Positions 1 to 8,416 of a stretch of DNA of 64,000 nt are shown in pieces. Origin of the DNA: Australimonas brisbanensis. GTDB lineage: Bacteria > Chloroflexota > Dehalococcoidia > Lucifugimonadales > Australimonadaceae. Both the position numbers and the translations under genes were made by a program. The stretch lies in contig JAYQTA010000004.1 of assembly GCA_038147155.1 (NCBI GenBank), positions 115,779-179,778 on the forward strand. The letters are read 5' to 3'. Every line of letters starts with the position of its first letter. Position 1 is the first letter of the stretch. The notes beneath the pieces are model-generated. The model was given only the letters and a program-made list of their open reading frames with translations, ran no database searches and had not been told where the DNA came from.

Positions 1-1122
1 CAGGTGGTGGGCGTGCTGCGGGCGCTGGGCTTCACCGTCCAGGAGACGGGGCCCGACTCCCTCACCGCTGTTCCCCCCTACTGGCGCACCGACGTGGCGA
101 TCCCCGAGGACCTGGTGGAGGAGGTGGCGCGCACCATCGGCTACGACCACGTCCCCGCCGACCCGCTGGCTGGCCGGGTGCCGGAGCGCGTGCTCCAGCC
201 GGAGCTGGCGGTGCGCGAGGAGGTGCGTGACCTGCTGGTCGCCTCAGGGATGCAGGAGACTATCTTCCACTCCCTGACCAACCGTACGGACCTGGAGCGC
301 GTGGGCGCGGTGGACATCGAGGGGCTGGAGCCCCTGCGCATCGCCCACCCTCTCTCCCGTGAGCAGGAGTACCTGCGCACCAGCCTGCGCCCCGGCCTGC
401 TGCGGGCCGCCGCTGGGGCCCTGCGCCAGCCGCCGGGCTCCGCAGCGCTCTTCGAGGTGGGGCGCGTCTACCTGCCCCGCGAGGGTGCGCTGCCCGAGGA
501 GCGCGAGCTGGCAGTAGGCGTCGTTGCGGGCGCACGGGGCGATGGGCTGTGGGAGGCCGGCGCCGAGCCGCTGGGCTTCTTCGACACCAAGGGCGTGGTG
601 GAGGTGGTGCTGGAGCGGTTGGGCCTCGTGGGCGCCTTCGAGCGTGCCGAGGACCCGGTGCTGCACCCCGGGCGCACCGCCGCCGTGCTGGTGGGGGGAA
701 CGTGCGTGGGGACGGTGGGCGAGGTGCACCCGCAGACCGCGGCGGCCTTCGAACTGCCCGCGGGCGCGGCGCTCTTCGAGTTGGACCTAGGCCTGCTGAC
801 CGGCGCGCTGCCCGATGTGCGCTTCCGCTTCGCCGCCCTCTCGCGCTTCCCCTCCGCCTCGCGCGACCTGGCGCTGGTGGTGGACGAGGCCACTCCCGCC
901 GCCTCACTGGTCGCGGCGCTGGTGGAGCACCCGCTGGTGGAGCGGGCCGTCCTCTTCGACCGCTTCTCCGGCAAGGGCCTCCCCGCGGGTCGCTGCTCCC
1001 TGGCCTTCCGGCTGGAGCTGCGCTCGGCGGAGGGCACCCTCTCCGCCGAGGAGATCAACGACGCCGTGGCGGTGCTGGTCAAGCGCCTCGCCGACCGGTT
1101 CGGCGCGACGCTGCGGGCATAG
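1..1122 (+). CDS. pheT: Phenylalanyl-tRNA synthetase beta subunit, C-terminal part (5' truncated by window edge)
   Basis: The reading frame is open from base 1 and ends in TAG. The visible 373 codons begin in the B5-like region (RTDVAIPEDLVEEVARTIGY, typical of PheT), pass through the catalytic-like core (LFEVGRVYLP) and finish in an FDX-ACB anticodon-binding domain (SRFPSASRDLALVVDE near residues 280-297). In the alpha2-beta2 enzyme the beta subunit recognises tRNA-Phe and carries editing activity, while PheS does the aminoacylation; pheS should lie just upstream, outside the window. The next gene starts two bases after this stop, so the two are probably co-transcribed. Confidence 0.96.
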   Translation, partial: QVVGVLRALGFTVQETGPDSLTAVPPYWRTDVAIPEDLVEEVARTIGYDHVPADPLAGRVPERVLQPELAVREEVRDLLVASGMQETIFHSLTNRTDLERVGAVDIEGLEPLRIAHPLSREQEYLRTSLRPGLLRAAAGALRQPPGSAALFEVGRVYLPREGALPEERELAVGVVAGARGDGLWEAGAEPLGFFDTKGVVEVVLERLGLVGAFERAEDPVLHPGRTAAVLVGGTCVGTVGEVHPQTAAAFELPAGAALFELDLGLLTGALPDVRFRFAALSRFPSASRDLALVVDEATPAASLVAALVEHPLVERAVLFDRFSGKGLPAGRCSLAFRLELRSAEGTLSAEEINDAVAVLVKRLADRFGATLRA

Positions 1123-1124
1123 CC

Positions 1125-2462
1125 GTGGCAGAGCACCACCGCCATCACGCCGGACACCGGGGCGGGCATGACCGCCCGCACGCCCACCCGCCCACCGAGG
1201 GGTTGCTCTCGGTGGAGGAGGCGCTGGAACGGGTGCTGGCGCTGGTGAGCCGGCTGCCCGCGGCCGAGGTGGGGCTGCTGGAGGCCGACGGACTAACGCT
1301 GGCCGAGGACGTGACCTCCCCCTTCGACATCCCCGGTATGGACAACTCCGCCATGGACGGGTACGCCGTGCGCTCCGCCGACGTGGTCGCCGCCTCCACC
1401 GATGCTCCCGTCACCCTGGCCGTGGTGGGCCAGGTGCAGGCGGGCGCCCTGCCCACGGTGCCCGTGGAGCAGGGCCAGGCGGTGCGGATCATGACCGGCG
1501 CGCCCATGCCCACGGGGGCCGATGCCATCGTGCCGTGGGAGTTCACCGACGAACCCGCACGGCGCGCGGCGGGCGGGCCCATCACCCAGATCGCCATCAC
1601 CCACCCCGTCCCGGAGGGGGAGCACCTGCGCCCCGCGGGAGAGGACCTGGCCAGGGGCGAGCGGGTGCTCACGGCGAGCACGGTGCTCACCCCGCCTGCG
1701 TTGGGCCTGCTGGCCTCGGTGGGGCTGGCCAGCGTGCGCGTGGTGCGCCGCCCGCGCGTGGCGGTGCTGGCAACCGGCGATGAGGTGCTGGCCCCCGGCG
1801 CACCCTACGCGCCGGGTCACCTGTACGATGCCAACTCCATCGGCATCGCCGCCGCGCTGCGCCGCTGGGGCGCGGAGCCCGTGCTGCTGGGCATCGCCCG
1901 CGATGACCGCGACGACCTGCGCGCCAAGGTGCGTGAGGGCCTCGCCGCAGACATGCTCATCACCTCTGCGGGCGTGTCTGCCGGTGCCTTCGACTACGTG
2001 AAGGAGGTGCTGGAGGAGCTGGGGAGCATGGCTTTCTGGGCCGTGAAGATGCGCCCGGCCCGTCCTATCGCCGGGGGGCTGCTCACCGCACCCGACGGGC
2101 GGCGCGTGCCGCACCTGGGCCTGCCGGGCAACCCCGTCTCCGCGCTGGTTGCGCTGGTGGAGTTCGCCCGCCCCGCCATCGCGGTGCTGCGCGGCGCGCC
2201 CCCCGAGCCCCTGCGCCGCGTGCGCGCGGTACTTGCGGATGCACTCTTGAACCCGGATGGGCGGCGCGTGTACGCTCGTGTAATTGTGGAACGACGGGAT
2301 GGTCGGGTGCATGCCCGCCTCACCGGCGCACAGGGATCCAACCTGCTCACCTCCATGGCCTCGGCCCAGGGCCTGGCCATCTGTCCCGAAGATGAACCTG
2401 AGCGTCCAGCGGGCGCGGAGACCGACGTGGAACTGCTGGACTGGCTCCCGACCACGCTCTGA
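1125..2462 (+). CDS. moeA: Molybdopterin molybdenumtransferase MoeA
   Basis: Predicted 445-residue MoeA, which inserts molybdate into adenylylated molybdopterin in the cytoplasm. Family signatures are clear: DNSAMDGYA, PTGADAIVPWE, LATGDEVLAPG and GLPGNPVSALV. The usual SGGVS motif appears as SAGVSAGAFDY. The chosen GTG start is two bases after the pheT stop. It adds an unusual histidine-rich leader with eight His among residues 4-21, before the family match begins near residue 26 (LLSVEEALERVL). A later start would remove this leader, but no better ribosome-binding site is evident. A Mo-cofactor enzyme is expected elsewhere; none is obvious in the window. Confidence 0.93.
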   Translation: MAEHHRHHAGHRGGHDRPHAHPPTEGLLSVEEALERVLALVSRLPAAEVGLLEADGLTLAEDVTSPFDIPGMDNSAMDGYAVRSADVVAASTDAPVTLAVVGQVQAGALPTVPVEQGQAVRIMTGAPMPTGADAIVPWEFTDEPARRAAGGPITQIAITHPVPEGEHLRPAGEDLARGERVLTASTVLTPPALGLLASVGLASVRVVRRPRVAVLATGDEVLAPGAPYAPGHLYDANSIGIAAALRRWGAEPVLLGIARDDRDDLRAKVREGLAADMLITSAGVSAGAFDYVKEVLEELGSMAFWAVKMRPARPIAGGLLTAPDGRRVPHLGLPGNPVSALVALVEFARPAIAVLRGAPPEPLRRVRAVLADALLNPDGRRVYARVIVERRDGRVHARLTGAQGSNLLTSMASAQGLAICPEDEPERPAGAETDVELLDWLPTTL

Positions 2463-2490
2463 TGCCCGCAACGCTGCGAAGGAGGACCGC

Positions 2491-2916
2491 ATGACCACCG
2501 ACACCACCGCCCAGCGGAGCGCTGACGAGGCCGACCGTTCCTACCGGTTGGACCTGGACGTTATCGAGGCCCAGGGCCGCTCGGTGCAGCTGTTCTTGGC
2601 GGACCGGCTGTGTGACGGCGCGGTGGCCAGGCTCAAGGGCTCCAACGGGTGGACGGGCATGAGCGTGAAGGACCTGCGCAAGTTGCTGCGCGACGGCTGT
2701 GACGGGCAGGATGGCTACGTCTCACCCCAGCACCCGCTGCTGGAGGCTGCCCTGCGTCTGCTCCTGGTGGCCCCCAAGGACACCCTGACCCTGTCTGCCA
2801 TCCACGACGCCATCTCGGAGGCGTGGCTCTACGGCCCGTGGCCCCGGCACGTCAGCCGTGAGGCACTGGGGCGCGTGCTCGACAACGCTGCGGCGGAGGG
2901 CATCGTGCGCGCCTAG
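2491..2916 (+). CDS. Hypothetical protein, 141 aa, unrecognised
   Basis: The ATG start follows AAGGAGG by six bases, a strong ribosome-binding site, and the ORF ends in TAG. The product is a soluble 141-residue protein with no signal peptide or membrane segment. It has an N-terminal polar stretch, a central VKDLRKLLRDGCDG segment, and a C-terminal half (HPLLEAALRLLLVAPKDTLT) that looks helical. I do not recognise the family. It lies 28 bp after moeA on the same strand and may share its transcript. Its downstream flank is the anomalous poly-G tract, so the 3' context cannot be trusted. Confidence 0.75.
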   Translation: MTTDTTAQRSADEADRSYRLDLDVIEAQGRSVQLFLADRLCDGAVARLKGSNGWTGMSVKDLRKLLRDGCDGQDGYVSPQHPLLEAALRLLLVAPKDTLTLSAIHDAISEAWLYGPWPRHVSREALGRVLDNAAAEGIVRA

Positions 2917-2945
2917 GGCTCGGAGAGCCCGGGAGGAACGCAAGA

Positions 2946-3080
<135 letters not shown>

Positions 3081-3139
3081 GCTCTGTCTCATCAGGGGGT
3101 GCCGCGCGGGCGTTGCGCGGGCGCACGCGCTGCGGCACC

Positions 3140-4546
3140 ATGCGCGCCATGCCAGCCTCTCCCTCTCGCAAGCAGCGCGCCGTGTTCGCCTGCGCGGACT
3201 GCGGCCACGAACACCCCAGGTGGGCGGGCCGCTGCGCCGGGTGCGGTGCGTGGAACACGCTGCGCGAGTTCACGCCTGCGCCAGCTGGGCCCGGACGCCC
3301 GGCGCGGCCCATCGCCGCCCCCGGCGCAGGCCCCGTGCCCCTGGCGCAGGTGCCTGCGGAGGGCGGTGAACGCTTCTCCCTGGGTATGCCGGAGGTGGAC
3401 CGTCTGCTGGGCGGGGGCGTGGTCTGCGGCGGCGTGCTGCTCATGGCAGGGGAGCCGGGGGTGGGCAAGTCCACCCTGCTGCTCCAGGCCGCCGCGCGGG
3501 TGGCCGGGGCGGGACGGCGGGTGCTGTACGTGTCGGGCGAGGAGTCGGGGGCGCAGGTGCGCCTGCGCGCGCGCCGCCTGGGCGTGGAGGACTCCGGCCT
3601 GCTGTTCCTCGCCGAGACGGACGCCGAGGCCGTGCTGGCAGCCCTGGAGGAGGCGCGCCCGTCCCTGGCCGTCGTGGACTCCATCCAGACCCTCGCCAGT
3701 GCGGGCGTGCCCTCCACCGCGGGCTCCGTGGCTCAGGTGCGCGAGTGCGCCCAGTTGCTGCTGGCCTGGGCCAAGCGCTCCAACTGCGCGCTGTTCCTCA
3801 CGGGCCACGTGACCAAGGACGGACAGATCGGCGGGCCCCGGGTGCTGGAGCACATGGTGGACGTGGTGCTCTCGCTGGACGGTGCGGCGCTGGGTGGCTA
3901 CCGGCTGGCGCGCTGCGTCAAGAACCGCTACGGCTCCACCAACGACGTGGCCCTCCTGGAGATGGGCCCCGACGGGCTCAGCGAGGTGGCCGACCCCTCG
4001 GCCGCGCTCATCGGCGAGCGTCAGGCGGGCGTGCCGGGCTCGGCGGTGGTGGTGAGCCTGGAGGGCTCGCGCCCCCTCCTGTGCGAGGTGCAGGCGCTCA
4101 CCACCTACTCCACCTTCACCCCGCCCCGGCGCTCGGCCAACGGCCTCGACTTCAACCGCATGGCGCTCCTGGCCGCCGTCCTCACCCGCCGGGCGGGCGT
4201 GCCGCTCGCCAACCAGGACATCATAGTGAACGTGCCGGGGGGGCTCCACGTGAGCGAGCCCGCCGCCGACCTGGGCACGGCGCTGGCCATCGCCTCCAGC
4301 TTCCGGGACGTGGCGCTGGACGCGCGCACCGTGTGCATCGGCGAGGTGGGCCTCAACGGTGAGGTGCGCCGCGTGCCCCAGCTCTCCCGCCGCCTGGCGG
4401 AGGCCGCGCGCCACGGCTTCAAGCGTGCGCTGGTACCCGCAGCGGACCTGGAGGGGCTCTCCGGCGGTGGTCTGGAGGCCGTGGGTGTGGCCTCCCTGCG
4501 CGAGGCCATCGGCCTGGCGCTGGGCCACGCGCCCGTATCGGCCTAA
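3140..4546 (+). CDS. radA: DNA repair protein RadA (RecA-like, Lon-like C-terminus)
   Basis: 468-residue RadA/Sms, which promotes branch migration and processing of recombination intermediates. The N-terminal zinc finger has C18-x2-C21 and C32-x2-C35. A Walker A GEPGVGKST lies near residue 104, the RadA-specific KNRYG motif in the middle, and a Lon-protease-like domain (NVPGGLHVSEPAADL onward) fills the C-terminal third. The start is placed at ATG 3140; ATG 3149 is equally possible and neither has a clear ribosome-binding site. Upstream lies the poly-G tract, so promoter context is unreliable. It converges on the TetR gene across a 40-bp gap. Confidence 0.95.
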   Translation: MRAMPASPSRKQRAVFACADCGHEHPRWAGRCAGCGAWNTLREFTPAPAGPGRPARPIAAPGAGPVPLAQVPAEGGERFSLGMPEVDRLLGGGVVCGGVLLMAGEPGVGKSTLLLQAAARVAGAGRRVLYVSGEESGAQVRLRARRLGVEDSGLLFLAETDAEAVLAALEEARPSLAVVDSIQTLASAGVPSTAGSVAQVRECAQLLLAWAKRSNCALFLTGHVTKDGQIGGPRVLEHMVDVVLSLDGAALGGYRLARCVKNRYGSTNDVALLEMGPDGLSEVADPSAALIGERQAGVPGSAVVVSLEGSRPLLCEVQALTTYSTFTPPRRSANGLDFNRMALLAAVLTRRAGVPLANQDIIVNVPGGLHVSEPAADLGTALAIASSFRDVALDARTVCIGEVGLNGEVRRVPQLSRRLAEAARHGFKRALVPAADLEGLSGGGLEAVGVASLREAIGLALGHAPVSA

Positions 4547-4586
4547 CCCCGCATCCGCAGCGCCTTAGTCCCTGCCCGCCCGCCCG

Positions 4587-5183
4587 CTAACCTCGCCGTG
4601 GAGCCTCCAGCGTCGTCGTGGCCATGCCCACGGCCTGGGCCACGGCACCCTGGGCGGACAGGCCCGCGCCCCGCAGTGCACGGTGGGTCAGCGGGCTCAG
4701 GAGCCCAACCAGTGTCAGCTCCCCCGGCGCGGGCTCGGCGGCGGGGGCACGGCGGGTCACCGATGCGGCGATGGCGGTGATGGCCTCCTCCACGCGAGCG
4801 GCGGCGGCCTCCATGGCGGGTGAGCCCGCCCGCAGCGTCCAGGCGGCCGACAGACGGGCTCCGTTGCGCTCGTAGAGGGCGTAGAGCCCACGCACCGCGC
4901 GCAGCAGGCGCGCCCCACGCTCGGGCACCGCCCGCACATGGGCGGCCAGGGCCGTGAGCGGGGTGTCCAGGTCCGGTGCGCAGGCGGCCAGCAGCGCCTC
5001 GCGAGAGGCGAAGTGCCGGTAGAGGGTGGGCGGCGCCACCCCGGCCTCGGCGGCGACGGCCGAGAGTTCGCCCACCCCCTGGGCCTGCAGGCGCAGGGCG
5101 GCGGTGACGATGGCCTGGCGGGTCCGCTGGGCCGCCGCCTGCCGGTAGGGAGAGTGGTAGGGCCGTTTCCCGGTGGAGGTCAT
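4587..5183 (-). CDS. TetR/AcrR family transcriptional regulator
   Basis: 198-residue repressor-like protein. The N-terminal helix-turn-helix spans about residues 14-62, with the TetR-type sequence AAEAGVAPPTLYRHFASREA. The remaining helices form the ligand-binding and dimer region, which is too divergent to name a ligand. It is divergent from lipA, across an AT-rich 126-bp gap that stands out from the GC-rich surroundings. A 7-5-7 inverted repeat just upstream of its ATG suggests autoregulation. No adjacent transporter is present, so its target is unknown. Confidence 0.9.
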   Translation of the reverse strand: MTSTGKRPYHSPYRQAAAQRTRQAIVTAALRLQAQGVGELSAVAAEAGVAPPTLYRHFASREALLAACAPDLDTPLTALAAHVRAVPERGARLLRAVRGLYALYERNGARLSAAWTLRAGSPAMEAAAARVEEAITAIAASVTRRAPAAEPAPGELTLVGLLSPLTHRALRGAGLSAQGAVAQAVGMATTTLEAPRRG

Positions 5184-5197
5184 ATCAGTGATAGTGG

Positions 5198-5229
5198 TAC
5201 TTTAATGGATAAAGTATCTATTTTATCAA
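5198..5229 (-). promoter_or_regulatory. Putative tetR promoter with palindromic operator
   Basis: Perfect inverted repeat TACTTTA-atgga-TAAAGTA at 5198-5216 (7-bp arms, 5-bp spacer), starting 14 bp before the tetR-family ATG. On the minus strand a TTGATA (5229-5224) and ATTAAA (5206-5201), spaced 17 bp, could be -35 and -10, which puts the palindrome over the -10. This is a typical place for an autoregulatory TetR site. The pairing is seen directly; the function is inferred. Confidence 0.55.
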
Positions 5230-5274
5230 AAAGACACGCACAGGGCCATGACCATCGCTGCACGCATCGGGGCG

Positions 5275-5303
5275 TTGGCGCACCAGCCCGGCGCTGCTAG
5301 CAT
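5275..5303 (+). promoter_or_regulatory. lipA promoter, leaderless type
   Basis: TTGGCG at 5275-5280, a 17-bp spacer, then TAGCAT at 5298-5303 preceded by TGC (extended -10). The ATG of lipA begins only six bases after the -10, so transcription should start at or beside the start codon and no Shine-Dalgarno leader exists. Confidence 0.6.
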
Positions 5304-5309
5304 GGCTCC

Positions 5310-6194
5310 ATGACCTCCCCTTCCCCACGCCGACTGCCTGAATGGCTGAAGGTGAAGATGCCCGGTGGGCCGAGCTACCTGGACGTGCGCGGGCTGCTGC
5401 GCACGGCGCAGTTGCACACGGTGTGCGAGGAGGCGCACTGCCCCAACATCGGGGAGTGCTGGGAGCGCCGCTCCGCTACCTTCATGATCCTGGGTGAGGT
5501 GTGCACGCGCGCCTGCCGCTACTGCGCCGTCACCTCCGCGAAGCCCAGCCCGTTGGACCTGGCCGAGCCGGAGCGCCTGGCGCGGACGGTGGAGCACCTG
5601 GGCCTCCGCTACGCCGTGATCACCTCGGTGAACCGTGACGACGTGCCCGACGGGGGCGCGGGCATCTTCGCCGAGTGCATCCGCCTGGTGCACGAGCGCG
5701 TGCCGGGGTGCCAGGTGGAGGTGTTGATACCGGACTTCGCCGCCAACTGGGACGCCCTGGCCACGGTGCTGGATGCGGGCCCCGCCGTGCTCAACCACAA
5801 CATCGAGACCGTCCAGCGCGTCTTCCCCACGGTGCGCGCCAAGGGCGGCTACGAACGCTCCCTGGAGCTGCTCTCCCGCGCCCGTGAACTCGCTCCGCAC
5901 ATCCCCACCAAGTCCGGAATGATGGTGGGGCTGGGTGAGGAGACGACGGAGGTGCACGAGACGATGGGCCACCTGCGTGAGGCGGGCGTGGAGCTGCTGA
6001 CCATCGGCCAGTACCTGCGCCCCTCCGCCCAGCACGCGCCCATGTCCCGCTTCTACCACCCCTCGGAGTTCAAGGCGTTGGAGGAGGAGGGCTATCGCAT
6101 GGGCTTCCGGCACGTCGCCTCCGGCCCCCTGGTGCGCTCCTCCTACCACGCCGACGAGCAGGCCGCCGCAGCGGCACGCGAGAGCGCGCGCTAG
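5310..6194 (+). CDS. lipA: Lipoyl synthase
   Basis: 294-residue radical-SAM enzyme that inserts two sulfurs into protein-bound octanoyl groups. Both cluster motifs are present: the auxiliary cluster C-x4-C-x5-C (CEEAHCPNIGEC, near residue 40) and the radical-SAM C-x3-C-x2-C (CTRACRYC, near residue 65). The conserved C-terminal RSSYHADE carries the serine that ligates the auxiliary cluster. Length matches the family. An ATG at 5301 meets a stop within four codons, so ATG 5310 is the start. lipB is not in the window. Confidence 0.97.
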   Translation: MTSPSPRRLPEWLKVKMPGGPSYLDVRGLLRTAQLHTVCEEAHCPNIGECWERRSATFMILGEVCTRACRYCAVTSAKPSPLDLAEPERLARTVEHLGLRYAVITSVNRDDVPDGGAGIFAECIRLVHERVPGCQVEVLIPDFAANWDALATVLDAGPAVLNHNIETVQRVFPTVRAKGGYERSLELLSRARELAPHIPTKSGMMVGLGEETTEVHETMGHLREAGVELLTIGQYLRPSAQHAPMSRFYHPSEFKALEEEGYRMGFRHVASGPLVRSSYHADEQAAAAARESAR

Positions 6195-6260
6195 CCTTCC
6201 CCCCGCCCGCCCCCTCCGCTAGGATGCCTCCCACGCCCCATCAGGGGCCCAGGAGGACCC

Positions 6261-7427
6261 GTGCGCATCGTCGCCATCCATGAGACCACCGCCTCCATGC
6301 GCTCGCAGATCCGCAACGCGTTCATCGACTTCTCGCAGATGACCGCCAGCGCCGTTGCCGTGGTCACGGATGTGGTGCGTGACGGCAGGCCCATCGTTGG
6401 CTACGGCTTCAACTCCAACGGGCGCTACGCTGTGGGCGGGCTGCTGCGCGATCGGTTCATCCCACGTTTGCTCAAGGCCGACCCGGCGAGCCTGCAGGAC
6501 GAGGCCGGCCTGCTGGACCCCCACAGGGCGTGGGCCACGATGATGACGGGCGAGAAGCCCGGTGGGCACGGGGAGCGCGCCGTGGCCGTGGGCGTGCTGG
6601 ACATGGCGCTGTGGGACGCGCTGGCCAAGGCGGAGGGGCTGCCCCTCTACCGGCTCATCGCCCAGCGCACCGGCAACCCGGCGCTCGCCGACACGGCGTG
6701 GGTGTACGCGGCGGGCGGCTACTACCAGCCGGGCAAGGGCAACGAGGCGCTCGCGGCTGAACTGCAGGGCTATCTGGACCTGGGCTACGACACGGTGAAG
6801 ATGAAGGTGGGCGGGGCGCCGCTGGCCGAGGACGTGGCGCGCATCGAGGCGGCCATCGCGGTGGTGGGCGACGGCTCGCGGCTGGCCGTGGACGCCAACG
6901 GACGCTTCAGCATGGCCGAGGCGCTGGCCTTCGGCGAGGCCGTGGCGCCCTACGGCCTGCGCTGGTACGAGGAGGCGGGCGACCCGCTGGACTACGCGCT
7001 CAACGCCGAACTCTCGGCCCGCTACGCCGGGCCGCTGGCCACGGGGGAGAACCTCTTCTCCCACCAGGACGCCCGCAACCTGGTGCGCTATGGGGGCATC
7101 CGGGCCGACAGGGACGTGCTGCAGTTCGACCCGGTGCTCTCCTACGGCCTGGTGGAGTACCTGCGCACCGTGCGGATGCTGGAGGAGCACGCCGTCCCCC
7201 GCACCTGCTGCGTGCCCCACGGCGGGCACCTGTTCGCCCTGCACATCGCCGCAGGACTGGGGCTGGGGGGCAACGAGTCGTACCCCGGCGTCTTCCAGCC
7301 CTTCGGCGGCTTCCCCGACGGCACCCAGGTGGTGGACGGGCGCGTCCCGCTGCCCCAGGAGCCCGGCATCGGCTATGAACTGAAGGCCGACCTGTACGCC
7401 GTGTTCAGCGCACTGGCTCAGGGTTGA
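6261..7427 (+). CDS. Enolase-superfamily acid dehydratase, D-tartrate dehydratase-like
   Basis: 388-residue mandelate-racemase/enolase-superfamily protein. It resembles Bradyrhizobium D(-)-tartrate dehydratase along its whole length from memory, including IRNAYIDF-, NSNGRY-, EKPGGHGER- and ATGENLFSHQDARNL-type blocks. The expected catalytic set is in place at a constant offset of two: K182 (in VKMKVGG), metal ligands D211, E237 and E263, H320 (VPHGGH) and E339 (GNESYP). The GTG start follows AGGAGG. The reaction would be Mg-dependent dehydration of a sugar diacid to a keto acid. Exact substrate is inferred; related enolases differ by few residues. A hydroxyacid dehydrogenase follows 11 bp downstream. 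Confidence 0.88.
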   Translation: MRIVAIHETTASMRSQIRNAFIDFSQMTASAVAVVTDVVRDGRPIVGYGFNSNGRYAVGGLLRDRFIPRLLKADPASLQDEAGLLDPHRAWATMMTGEKPGGHGERAVAVGVLDMALWDALAKAEGLPLYRLIAQRTGNPALADTAWVYAAGGYYQPGKGNEALAAELQGYLDLGYDTVKMKVGGAPLAEDVARIEAAIAVVGDGSRLAVDANGRFSMAEALAFGEAVAPYGLRWYEEAGDPLDYALNAELSARYAGPLATGENLFSHQDARNLVRYGGIRADRDVLQFDPVLSYGLVEYLRTVRMLEEHAVPRTCCVPHGGHLFALHIAAGLGLGGNESYPGVFQPFGGFPDGTQVVDGRVPLPQEPGIGYELKADLYAVFSALAQG

Positions 7428-7438
7428 GAGGAGAGGAC

Positions 7439-8416
7439 ATGCTGCGCATCGCCATACTGGACGATTTCCCGAACATCGCCACGGGCCTGGCCGACTGGGG
7501 CTCCATCCCCGGCGCGCAGGTGACGGCCTTCACCGACCACGTCACCGGCGTGGACGAGCTGGCCGAGCGCCTGGCGGGCTTCGACGTGGTGCAGATGATG
7601 CGTGAGCGCACCCCCATCCCCGCCGCGCTCATGGAGCGCCTGCCCGACCTGAAGCTGCTCTCCGGCACCGGGCGCCGGGCCCCCCACGTGGACATGGAGG
7701 CGGCCAACCGCCTGGGCATCGTGGTCACGGGCACCGGGGGCGCTTCCGACTCCACGCCGGAGCTGGTGTGGGGGCTCATTATCGGCCTCATGCGCCACAT
7801 CCCCTGGGAGGACCGAGCGCTGCGCGCCGGTCGCTGGCAGACGCGCATGGGCACGGGCCTGGCGGGCAAGACCCTCGGCATCCTGGGCATGGGCAACATC
7901 GGCACCAAGACCGCGGCGCACGCGCGCGCCTTCAACATGGAGGTCATCGCCTGGGGGCCGACGCTCACGCCCGAGCGCGCCGCCGCCTCCGGCGCCGAGT
8001 ACGTCGCCTGGGATGACCTGTTCCAGCGCGCCGACGTGCTGACGATCCACGTGCCCCTCACCGACCTCTCGCGCGGGTGGGTGGGGGAGCGCGAACTGGG
8101 GCTCATGAAGCCGACTGCCTACCTCATCAACACCTCGCGCGGGCCCATCGTCCAGGAGGGCCCGCTGCTTGCGGCCCTGCGTGCGGGGCGCATCGCCGGA
8201 GCGGCGCTGGACGTGTTCGACGCCGAGCCGCTTCCCGCCGACCACCCGCTCCTGGGCCTGGAGAACGTGGTGCTCACCCCGCACCTGGGCTACACCACCC
8301 TGGAGGGGCTGGGGCGCTTCTACCAGGGGGCGGTGGAGAACATCAAGGTGTGGGCGGCGGGCTCGCCCACCAACGTGATGAACGAGCCGTCCCTGGCGAA
8401 TATGCGCCGGCCCTAG
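7439..8416 (+). CDS. D-isomer-specific 2-hydroxyacid dehydrogenase, NAD-dependent
   Basis: 325-residue oxidoreductase of the phosphoglycerate-dehydrogenase fold. The Rossmann glycine motif GMGNIG sits at 150-155. The catalytic trio is R234 (NTSRG), E263 (DAEPLP) and H282 (LTPHLGYTT). ATG 7439 follows GAGAGGAGAGGA, a good ribosome-binding site, 11 bp after the enolase stop, so both genes form an operon. A plausible job is reducing or oxidising the 2-keto acid linked to the dehydratase step, but the substrate is not evident. Its TAG stop overlaps the TAG of the convergent lipoprotein gene in one CTAG. Confidence 0.9.
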   Translation: MLRIAILDDFPNIATGLADWGSIPGAQVTAFTDHVTGVDELAERLAGFDVVQMMRERTPIPAALMERLPDLKLLSGTGRRAPHVDMEAANRLGIVVTGTGGASDSTPELVWGLIIGLMRHIPWEDRALRAGRWQTRMGTGLAGKTLGILGMGNIGTKTAAHARAFNMEVIAWGPTLTPERAAASGAEYVAWDDLFQRADVLTIHVPLTDLSRGWVGERELGLMKPTAYLINTSRGPIVQEGPLLAALRAGRIAGAALDVFDAEPLPADHPLLGLENVVLTPHLGYTTLEGLGRFYQGAVENIKVWAAGSPTNVMNEPSLANMRRP

